In this document: one piece after another, positions 50,001-59,900 of the stretch
How the letters are laid out: each line of letters starts with the position of its first letter
How positions within the stretch are numbered: position 1 is the stretch's first letter
Assembly (NCBI GenBank): GCA_905221605.1
Contig: CAJNDS010001546.1
Coordinates: 194,001 to 258,000 of the forward strand
Source: Symbiodinium natans
Taxonomy: Eukaryota > Sar > Dinophyceae > Suessiales > Symbiodiniaceae
Reading direction: 5' to 3'
DNA: 64,000 bases
The notes under the pieces: generated by a model
The model's database searches: none
What the model was told of the DNA's origin: nothing
Seen by the model: the letters and a program-made list of their open reading frames with translations, nothing else
Translations under genes and position numbers: made by a program

Positions 50001-51777
50001 GGTTTTTTAATTTATGAATTTAAGGGGGTTTCAGCTTTCCCAGTCCATGTAGATCTTCGGAACCACCACGCGGTTCGAGGGCGTCCTCAGCTTCAAGGCA
50101 CCTCTTCTTTGCTCTCCTGTCTCGATTGCTGCTTCACTTCGGACAAAAACTTTCTCAGCCTGCGACTTCGGGGTAAAAATTGAAGAGCTGAAGACTTCCT
50201 TCAAAAACCCCTTGGGCCCTTCTAGTTGCAAAAATTGGAGGACTTGGAAGATGGGTTCCGGATCTGGTCACACACAGAACTGGAAGGCCAGACTATGCAC
50301 CGCAGGTATAGCAGGGATGACGGCAGAAGCCTAGAAACGGTCTAGTGTAGCGATCGCTTGACATGTCGCTGTACTAGCCGTTGCATTCGCTACATGTCAC
50401 TCCCAAACTCCCTAAACCTTGTCGCAGCACTTGAATGCGTAGACACCCCCAAATCACAAAAGGCCTTCACACAAAAATAGACAATGCGCACTATATTTAC
50501 GGAATCCGACGGTGACATCCCAGGACGAGGAAGGGTCCGCTCCAGTATTGGTTGAAGGATGTGTCTGTTTCTGTTACTGCGTGCTGTTGTGGGCAACAAA
50601 CCTCAACTGGGGTTGTCATCCGAGACTCCTTTGACATTGTTTGGGGGGAGTTTAGGGGGACTTCAGCGGTTTTGGGGGGAGCATGAAAACCAATCTGCAG
50701 ACAAGGGCGCAGCTTCCCCAGATCCTTGATTTGGCATTGGGAGTTGTCGTAGAAGTAGTGGCACTCCACACCCTCGACACCCTCGCCACCCCCCAACTCG
50801 CCGTCAAGTTCCTCAAGGCAGCTGTACGCCCTGATATGTGTTCGTGTCGAAAAAGCATCCCCTATATTTGCACATTTTCGTTCGCCCGACAACTAGTGAG
50901 AAGGCCCTATTTAGTGGCCGCCGCCTCTATGATCGTGCCAACGCCCCAAATCCTACATGGACAGCACATTCGGCTAGATGCATGTCATCCGGAACTTTCG
51001 TGACCGAACCAATGTTGGATTTCAGGGGCACATAACCGAATAATAACCTATTTAATCATAGGAAAGGGATCTTTCTCAGTTCACTTTTCAGTCCATCTTG
51101 AATCTGGCTGAAAACTGCCATGCCGTGCAACAAACACGAAGGGCCCACGGGGATCCTTTGTACAACATGTGCAGTTCTGCTTGGAAACATGCGGACGTTT
51201 CTTGAATACGACGACCAACAAAAACAGCTGCAAAAAGGATCCGACATGACAAAATGGCATTCAATCCAGCCACTTCATGGACAAAGTGACACCAGTGCCG
51301 AAACGAGCAGCCAGGAACATGTTGCCGATACAACGAAGGATACGATTTGCTGTCATCAAAAGCCTGTGAAAACCGGAATCTTTCCAACTCGTTTCGCTCA
51401 GAGGTATTCACCCAAGCTTAAACGCGCCTCAGTGCCACAAGATCAACTCCTAGGTGATGTTCAATCCATCTCAATCCCAGTCAAGACGCATGCGTGCCCT
51501 GCATGGACCAGGACGAGCTGTTCTGTTTCAACTTTGTTTGATCAGACCTCTGTTCAATTGGCAATTGCTTCTCGACGCAAACTTGGAAAAGTTAGCATGC
51601 TCTAGTTTCCCTTAGGTTCTCGGGTCACATGTCCTAGTGCATACAACAACCATATTGAATCGTCCGTCTCATCAAGTCGAAGACATGCTGGAAGACTGTT
51701 TGGGGTCCGTGTGCGTCCTTCACCACGACAGCCGCAGCGGAGCACGCCAGCAGCCCGAGCACAAGGCATGATGACAT
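44066..51777 (-). CDS. Secreted PA14-domain protein, multi-exon
   Basis: Exons on the minus strand: 51777-51689, 50830-50703, 50101-50036, 49846-49826, 49439-49362, 45445-45303, 45221-45145, 44832-44734, 44591-44435 and 44155-about 44066. All have AG acceptors; donors are GT (after 50703 and 49362) or GC, and all joins keep phase. Exon 1 starts MSSCLVLGLLACSAAAVVV, a signal peptide. Exons 2-7 spell a PA14 domain, a beta-barrel often found in secreted carbohydrate-binding or adhesive proteins: VECHYFYDNSQ, NRVVVPKIYMDWE, TGKLIIKKEGDYQFYLSSDD, GSLMWLNGEKVVDNNG, YKAGSHPLVVDMCELGGGE and MRYKGPDTGNSKKTVPKSAL. Exons 8-10 (VYEFMDPTWLRDLC, CDKIKDCVVLLVVSNDVL, VGKTDTYLQCVPTD) are not recognised. The 3' end is not found. 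Exon 4 (21 bases) is the least certain. The ligand is unknown. Confidence 0.8.
45848..45948. repeat. 35-bp perfect inverted repeat at the edge of the satellite array
   Basis: Bases 45848-45882 are the exact reverse complement of 45914-45948, with a 31-base spacer. The right arm is the first copy of the TTTGCATCTCGAAAACCC box that recurs through the adjacent array; the left arm is the only inverted copy I see. Confidence 0.9.
45914..48600. repeat. 2.7-kb composite satellite array in a PA14-gene intron
   Basis: Two alternating modules are repeated about a dozen times. One starts with TTTGCATCTCGAAAACCC, continues through TTGCATGTCGGACCAGG, and ends with GGATTTCCTCCACGGGCTC. The other carries TGCCGGTCCGACCCAGA followed by 2-20 copies of the heptamer TTTACTA and a TTTACGGGAAATCGGGA link. 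Module lengths vary mainly in the number of heptamers. The array lies in the 3.9-kb intron between PA14 exons 49439-49362 and 45445-45303. Plus-strand frames up to 397 codons are open but are repeat artefacts. Confidence 0.92.
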
Positions 51778-52439
51778 TTTGCGGGAGCGGAAACTACGTT
51801 ACAATGCAAACAGAGCCAATGGCTGCAACATATACTAAATGATTCTGCAACCAACCGGAGGCCCAATCGTCATTGGCATTGGCAACCAGGGGTGGCAATG
51901 TATGTCCCATGGCCGCTTTCCACACCCGCGCTGTCATGACTCAATGGACATCATGGGAATAACGTCATATCAACGAAAGCCTACAACGATTGTATGAGTG
52001 CAGCATGGCTCCTGTCACACGGTATGAAGGACCTCCCTGAGGAGGCGACGGGGCTGCACTGGGGCCAGATCGGGCCTTCGTGCGGTGAAGAAACCTCACA
52101 AGAGCCGCCAATCTGTGTCATCGCCTAAAGTACGTGTCCACCCCATAGTCAAAAGCTAGGCAATGAAGGTTAGGAAGGTTATCGTTTGGACTTTTTAAGA
52201 AGCACCAGTTAAGCTTGAAACAAGCCCGACACGGGCTTGCTTCCTGGATTTGGCAGTCAGCCATTACAGTACAAACAAGGCGCGAGCACGCGTGGACGAA
52301 AACCGCAACACAAACGCCAAAAAAAACATTACCTACTGGGCGACAGCTGCTGTGGGCTCAGGAGCTGGGGCCTGCTGCACCTTGAGGAGTGTGTCCGACT
52401 TCTGGTTGTACACCCAGACACCAATCCTAGCAGCGGCAG
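51778..52439. other. Interval upstream of the PA14-gene start
   Basis: Between the PA14-gene ATG (51777, minus) and the repeat block at 52440 I see no exon. It would contain the gene's 5' untranslated region, spliced-leader acceptor and promoter. No element is identifiable with confidence. Confidence 0.4.
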
Positions 52440-53115
<676 letters not shown>

Positions 53116-53220
53116 TCTGTGAGCAGGTCTAAGCACGCACGTTCCATGTGCAGAGCTGCCAGAACCAGTACTGTAGTTTTCCTTTGCATGTGTAGATTTG
53201 CAATTCGTATCAATGCCAAT

Positions 53221-53233
53221 ATTTTGGCTCAAG
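53221..53233 (+). other. Match to the 3' end of the dinoflagellate spliced leader
   Basis: The 13 bases ATTTTGGCTCAAG equal the last 13 bases of the conserved 22-base dinoflagellate spliced leader. The leader's upstream part is not conserved here. Position 386 bases before the first ORF of the retroelement fits a relict leader copied from a trans-spliced mRNA. A chance match in 64 kb is unlikely but not excluded. Confidence 0.5.
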
Positions 53234-53520
53234 TACCGAGCTTGTGCCTTTGAGCACGGTAGAGTCGTACAGTAGCTCCTAGGTTGCTGTGCGGTCCGAC
53301 CGGACGCACTCAGGCGTAGCTGCACAAGTGCTTGGACTCACGAAGTCGTAAAACAGCGTGACCGGGCTGTGATTGCATTGGCTTAGTGCAAGTCCAGTGC
53401 TGGTCGACTTCACAATTGGGGGCTGTTCTGGGAAACGTACAGCTCTTGTGCCTACGGCCCGAGTGGGCAAGCATTGCTTTGCTTGTCTGTCGCGGTCCGT
53501 GACCTGGACGCGTGGACTGT

Positions 53521-53604
53521 GTGCCACGCTTGCGGCCTGTTAACCAAGGCGCGGCGCTTCGCGTGCCACGCCTGCGGCCTGCTAACCAAGGCGCGGCTTT
53601 TCGC
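53521..53604 (+). repeat. 42-bp tandem duplication just upstream of the retroelement ORF
   Basis: Two copies (53521-53562 and 53563-53604) share GTGCCACGC, GCGGCCTG and AACCAAGGCGCGGC, differing at five or so positions. The second copy ends 14 bases before the ATG at 53619, so the duplication forms the immediate 5' leader of the element. Confidence 0.85.
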
Positions 53605-53618
53605 CTTGTGTTGCGGCA

Positions 53619-53888
53619 ATGTCCGCAGAGGTTGCAGGTCAGGCTGAGGGCGTCACCCTCCTCGAAGCTATCGAGGGTGGAGACGTTCCCTATCCCGAGC
53701 GGATGAGCTACGTCGCTTGGCTTAAGTGGCGTAGGGAGACTGGCAGCCGTCCATTGTCCAAGCGGGATGGGGTCAGCACTACGCCAGAGCAAGAGGCGGC
53801 TCTCTGGCGGAAAGTCATGAAGTTCCTCCATGACGCCGAAGAGGAGGACGAGGATGAAGAGGAAGAAGAAGAGGACGCTCCGAGCTAG
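53619..53888 (+). CDS. N-terminal gag leader ORF of the retroelement
   Basis: The 89-codon ORF starts at ATG 53619 and ends in an acidic run of Glu/Asp codons followed by APS and TAG at 53886-53888. It overlaps the open part of the next frame (from 53858) by 31 bases. Translating the next frame across the overlap gives a smooth continuation (SELVPEASGAGGDSPPRVD). I infer that this is the true amino end of gag, joined to the main frame by a -1 shift in the GAA/GAG repeat, either as programmed frameshifting or as a one-base indel. No classical X-XXY-YYZ slippery heptamer is visible. No domain is recognised. Confidence 0.65.
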   Translation: MSAEVAGQAEGVTLLEAIEGGDVPYPERMSYVAWLKWRRETGSRPLSKRDGVSTTPEQEAALWRKVMKFLHDAEEEDEDEEEEEEDAPS

Positions 53889-53929
53889 TCCCTGAGGCCT
53901 CGGGCGCTGGAGGCGACAGTCCGCCGCGG

Positions 53930-56900
53930 GTGGACGTCAGCGCCGCGGCTAGGGAGCTGGCCATGGTCCCTACCGGTGCTGATGTCCCTGCTACGGCACC
54001 AGGGTCCCGCCCGGCGGGACCGTCCGGTCCGCCGTCGACAGCAGGTTCAGTGCCAGGCACCGCAGAGGGCTTGCAGGCGGAGCTGCGCGCGATTTTCCGT
54101 CCAGACCAAGAACCGGTCGCGGACTACTTGACGCGCGTTTCGCGGATTGTCCTCGCGCTGAAAGCGCATGGAGTCACGGTGAGCTCCCGTGACCTTGACG
54201 CCTTAAGCACCAAAGCCACCCTCCTTGCGGATGAGTTCTCCAAGATAGGCGGGGACTGGCATCCTACGAAGATGGTCCGTCGGCTGCGGACCAGGTTCTC
54301 GGTCGCGGCTTTGCGCGGTGGCGAGGACCCCGAAGACGCAGAGGAGATTCAGCGCGAAATCCAATGCATCGGGGAGCTTATCCTCGCGTTAGGGGGAAAA
54401 GAAAGCTCGAGCCAAGAGAAGGTTTGGAGCTCCCCGTCCGATGTGCCAGTTGAAGCCGTGGGGCCGCGTTCCCCAGGGCTCCCACAGCCTGCGACTGCAA
54501 GTGGGTTGGGGGTAGGATTGGACCGTGGAGGTTTGCACACTGCTGAGGTTGCAGGTGGTCCTTCCGCGGCCCGTGTCCTGGGCGCGACGGACGGCGATTC
54601 CCCTTTGCGCGCGAAGCTTGCTGCGCTAGAGATGGAGATAGAAGCCCTGAAGCGAGGTTCAGACGGCGGAGGTTCGCAGACCGGGTCCCAACACCCGGCG
54701 GGCGATCTCGCCGCCGCACTCGCCGCCCAAACTGAAGCGCTGAAAGAAGCGTTAGCGCAGAGGGGCGGGCAAAGCTCCATAACTACGGTCAAAACTGACC
54801 TCACGTGGCCGACGCTGACCGACGACAAGTCGGACGCGCGAGACGTTGTCCTGTTCTACGAGGAGTTCGAGGACGTCTGCGCGCTGGCCAACAACTGTCG
54901 CGGTATGAGTGCGCGCGAAAAGCTGTTAGCGCTACGCGGGCGCTGCCGCGGCTCGCGCATGAAGACGTACACGAACGCGTACCGCGCAGCGTGGAAATCG
55001 GGAGAGGTTCTCTCAGATCCACAGGCGGTGTATGACCGCATCAAGAACAAACACTTGATGTTCGGGGAATCGCGGGAGGAAAGAGAAGTCCGCGTGGATG
55101 GTGAGCACGCCTCTCTCGCTAAGGGTAAGCTCACAGGCCACCAATTCGAGCCTTTGTTTGAGGCCTCGATCGCGGACCTTGAGGCAGTAGGTCTCGGGAA
55201 GACCCCTCGAGAGTTGTATCTCTCATACCTCCGCAAGATGCCCCCTTATCTCCAAAAGGAGATCCGGAACGACAAAAGGTTGTGGCCTGGCGACCCCAAG
55301 GATGGCGGGTTGCGAGGACCGCAGACTTGGGAGGAGAGCCACAAAGTCGTTCTGGAGTACGAGCAGAGAGAAGCAGCGCACAGGGCTGTTTCCCACTCTG
55401 TGTACACTGCCACCGGTTCGCAGAGCGCGGACCCGGCGGTCGCGCTGGCTGAGGCTCAGAAGGAGATTAAGAGTCTCAAGGCCGCTGCGAAGGCTGCTGC
55501 GAAAGGAGCAGCTGCCGCGGCCAAAGCTGGCGCGGACCAGACGTATGCTGCTACGTCGAAGGGAGCTGGCAAAGGAGCGGACAAGAAGATCTGCTTCCAC
55601 TTTCGCGATCATGGGAATTGCCCGAAAGGGGATGCCTGCCCGTACAGCCACGACAAGGAGCTTCGCAGAAAAGCTCTCGCGGCCAAGAAGGGTGACCAAA
55701 CCTTTGCCACTGCGAAAGGTAAAGGCAAAGGGAAGGGAGGTGGCAAAGCAAAAGCCAACGCAAAGCCTAAGGCTGCGGCCAAAGGCGCGGCAAAGCCACC
55801 AGGCACTGTTTGCCCCTTTTTCTCCAAGAATGGGTCGTGCAAGAAAGGAGCCAGCTGCGACATGGTCCACAACCTGACGACCTCAGGAGGGACGCCGGCC
55901 TTGCCTGCCAACTGGGCCCCGCCCTCCGGTGCTTCCATGTCTAACCCCTTCGCCGCGTTCAGTGTCCAGATAGGCAGCTCAGGCGTCCAGGCAGGCGTCC
56001 TAGGAGCCGCAGGACACGCCGCGGTGCAGCAGCACGCGCTTCCGTTAAGCAAGGGCGGGCGGGACAAGTTCGCCACCTTGGACGATCTACCGAAGGACTG
56101 GTGGAACCTGGCGGACAACGAGCCAGGAGGCTACCAGTACAGAACGGTGGTCCAGGTCCTCGACCGCAAAGTCGAGTGCATGCTTGACGGTTGCGCCGGC
56201 GCAAACCACGTGACTGAGGAACTCGTGGTAGGCATGATGAACCGGGCTGCAGAGCTTGGGATCGGCACTGAGGATCCTGGCTTTCCGGTCGTGAGACTTG
56301 AGAAGTGGGTCCACCCCGAATATGTGCATGGAATCGCATCGGGGGCCCCAGTTCCTTTGAAAGGGGCAGCAGTCTTGCGCGTCACGCTGCTGGAAGGCAA
56401 GACGGCGGACGATTGTCGCCCCAACACCGAGATTTTTGTGCGGTGTAAAATCGCAGCCAGAGGCACGTCCGATTGGCACGGACTTATCCTTGGCGGCAGA
56501 GCGCTGGACTGCGCCGGAAGGATGGGCTTGGGATTCAGGCCGGGTCCCGACTTTCATGTCCTCGACACGCTGGGAATCAGGATGCCCAGATGTGAGGATC
56601 ACAGTAGGACTCGGAAGGACAGGGCCTATGCCTTTGAAGCGCGGTTGTCAAGCCTGGACGACGCGTCATGCATCGAGCCTGGGGGCGGAAGTCGTGAGCT
56701 TCTCCGCTATGACGGGGAAGAGCCGCTCGAGCTCTCGCCAGGTGATGGGGTGCTGGTGCCAGTCGTGCGGGAGTCAGGAGTCTCCGCAGAGGGATCCCTG
56801 TCCGAGGTTGTGCTTCCGGTTGAGTGTGGGGTTGAGGCTGTGCCAGGTCTCTGGCCCACAGGAGAGGGTAAAGGGTTTGTTTTGCTTGCAGCCCAAGAGT

Positions 56901-59900
56901 GTGATCACTCTCTCCAGCCAGGCGAGGTTGTTGCGGAAGTGCGTTCCGGCCTCGTCAGCACTGCGGCTTGTGGTTGTGGCGCGATTGAGACGGTGTTCGA
57001 GTCAGAGCCGTCTCCGCAGGCATGTGCGGATTGTGGGGTCGCCGTTGCTTCGGTTGACCATGACCCGTGCTTTGCTTGCGGGTCCGCGTCCAGGGCCGCG
57101 GCAAGAAGCTTCCAAGGTTGTTCCTCGTGCGCGCGGTCCTTTGGGCGGCTGCGTACCGGCGCCAGGATCGGTGTGCTATCGGTCCTTGCTGCGGTGACTG
57201 TTCTCGCTTCGGTGTGGGGCGGGAGCGGCCCGGTTGGGCGCCCTGTTGAGGAGCCTGGAGTGCTTACTTGCTTGGACCACCTTCCAAGCGTCGACAGCTG
57301 GTGGGAGGCGCCAGGTGGTTACGCGTCTGTGTGGGGTAGGCGCCCTGCGCAGAAGGACCTTGGGACCGTGGCGGTCGAGAAGGCGCCTTACGAAACGTGC
57401 TTGCTTCAGCGCGCAGGTGAGGCGTGGCGTCTTTGGGACACGAGGGATTTGCGTGTGGCGGAAAGCGTTGCGTGCAGCGATGAGGTTCCCGTCACCGAAC
57501 GCCTCGCGGTCTTTAGGACGCGCAAGGGGCCACGCTGGGCTGGCTGGCGTGAGGGATCGGCCACGGCTGAAAGAGGCGCAAGTGATGCTGTGCGCCCAGC
57601 AGACGCGGTCGACACGGCGCGCTGCCCGAGCTATCATATCGTGGAGAGCTGGGACATCGATAAGATGATCGAGGAGCCTCCAACGGACTATTATTATGAG
57701 CAGCTCGCGGCAGATATGCGCGCCCGGCACCCTAAGGCGTGCCCGCACCTCCTCGACCACCTCGTTTCCTTAGAGGGTTTCCTAGATAAGTCAATCTTGT
57801 TTGGGTTCTCGTTTGGGATCAGTAAGGCCGAAGTTTGTGTCTCCAAAGGTAAGCTCCTAGGACACAACATTGGGCGGGACGGGAGTTCGCCTGACGAAGA
57901 GCGTTGTCAGGCGGTGATTGACTTTCCCCCGCTCTGGGAGAAGCTTCACATTCAGCAATTTTTGGGTTGCGCAAATTGGTTGCGCGGCTACCTGCCTGTT
58001 GAGTATGGGCACGCAGCCAAGATTTTAGGGCAGTGGCAGAAGCCAGGCGCCGTCTTTCCTGAAGGCGGGCTGGGCTCAGCCGCCACCGAGGGTTGCAAAG
58101 CCTTTAAAGCGATTAAGCGCATGATGCAGAACCGCATCAATTTGGCTACCTTCGATGAGGCCTCTGCTGCGGATGGGTCGTGTCCCCTTGAGCAGATCGC
58201 GGATGCGTCGGGCATCGCGGTAGGGGGCAGCGTCGTGCAGATGACGCGTGACTTGAGTCAGCTCAAAGTGCTTATGACGCACTCAAAGAGCTTGACCCCC
58301 GCGCAGCAAAACTGGCCGCCCTTGATACAGGAGGCGTTTGCCCAGCTCGAGGTAAAGCGGGCGACACGCCGCATGTTTGGCTCTATTCGGACTCTGTGTT
58401 GGACAGATCATGCCAACCTTACCCGAGCGCAAACGTCGGACATCGGAATGGATCCGAAACTCGTCCGGTGGGTTGCGGAAATCCTTATGGATGGGTCCGA
58501 AATAAGGAGCCTTAGCGGTCGCTCAGCGACGCTGGGTGACAGTTTTAGCCGCAATCCCAAAGATCGGGATGCGCTCCTTGCGGCGAGGACGAAAGATCTC
58601 GAGGGCCTTTCGGGCCAACTCCGAGGTTTCGACCTGGACCAGTACCTCGGAGAGGGTACTGAGGGTGACGGACCCGTGCCCTGGGCGGTCGGCAACGACG
58701 CCGTCCCAGAGCCTGCGGGCCGTGTCCAGGCCGCGGCTGTGCCGATGTGCGTCGTCGCAGCCCTTCCGGTGCGCGTCATGGTTGTCTTTGACTACGCGCG
58801 TTGGAAAGAGCAGGACGCAGAGCTGACTGAAATCAGGCGCGTTTTTCAAGCGAGCCTCCCTGGAGTTTCTGTGGCTGTCAGGGGTTGTTGGGGTCCGTTT
58901 GAGGATACCGACGGGCTTGCCTCGCATTTTGATTGCGGGGCCGGCAGGCTCGCAGGGACCAAGAAGATCAAGCGGATCAGGGTCGACTTGCTTACTTCGT
59001 GTGCCAAGGTTCTTAGGGAAGCTTCGGGGTTTCGTCCGCAATTCCTCGTAGGACTAGGGCAAGGCGGGCTTGTCACAGCCGTCCTTAGGTGGCCTTTGGT
59101 TGTTGAGCTCACGCTCCAAGCAAGGAACCTGCAGCGCAAGGAAGCCAGGGCTGTAGGAGAGGCTTGGGCAGGCATCAAGGCTATCTGGGCGGTGCGGCCA
59201 CGCCTTTGGCGCACGCAGCAAGGCCACTTGGAAGTGGCCGAGGCTTGTCCGGAACTCAAGAAGGATTTTCCGGAGCCTCCCCTGCGAGGTTTTGGGATCG
59301 TAGGGAAGCAGGCATTGGGGGCGGAGGTTCTGCGGTCCTTGAGGCTGGACGCGGTTCGTTCCATTGATGATGCCAGCATTAGAGGGATGCTGGACGAACC
59401 GTCACGACCCCTCTGGGACCATGAGGGTCTGTGCATCTGCGGCAAGCGGACCTACCTGTTTTCTCGCTGCCCCGCCTGCATCGAGAAAGAGGCAGTCGAT
59501 ATCTCGGTAGAGATAGCCGAGCGGGAGGAGCCCGAACCTCCGCTTGAGGGCGACCTTGAGGCCCATGAGGTGGGCCTAGAGGTCAACTCCGTCCTTGCAA
59601 CTTTGGATAGGACAGGAGGTTTGGTTAGGGTTAGGTCCTCAACCATCCAGCAATGGGCGGTAGGGTTTAGGACTACGCCCAAAGATGCTCCAGTTCCCAC
59701 TGCATATGGCATGCTGAGTGGGAAGATATGGAAGAAGAGCCATTCCATGAAGCTCAGCCTCGGCTCCCAGCACAAGGATCTTTCCAAGTGGGGCGATGTG
59801 AAGCCTTACTGGACCACATGGGTGGTTAGAGAAGATGGTGCTGTGGTGGCGGGGCACAACTGCTCGCCCCTGAATGTGGTTCAGGGCGACATCGTCGTGC

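Noticed and set aside
51120-51605. 161-codon plus-strand ORF
   Set aside because: Composition is not coding-like, no motif, and it lies within the first intron of the PA14 gene on the opposite strand.
53116-53618. 5' LTR of the retroelement
   Set aside because: Without the 3' end in the window no direct repeat can be shown, and no clear TG...CA ends or tRNA-complementary primer site is visible.
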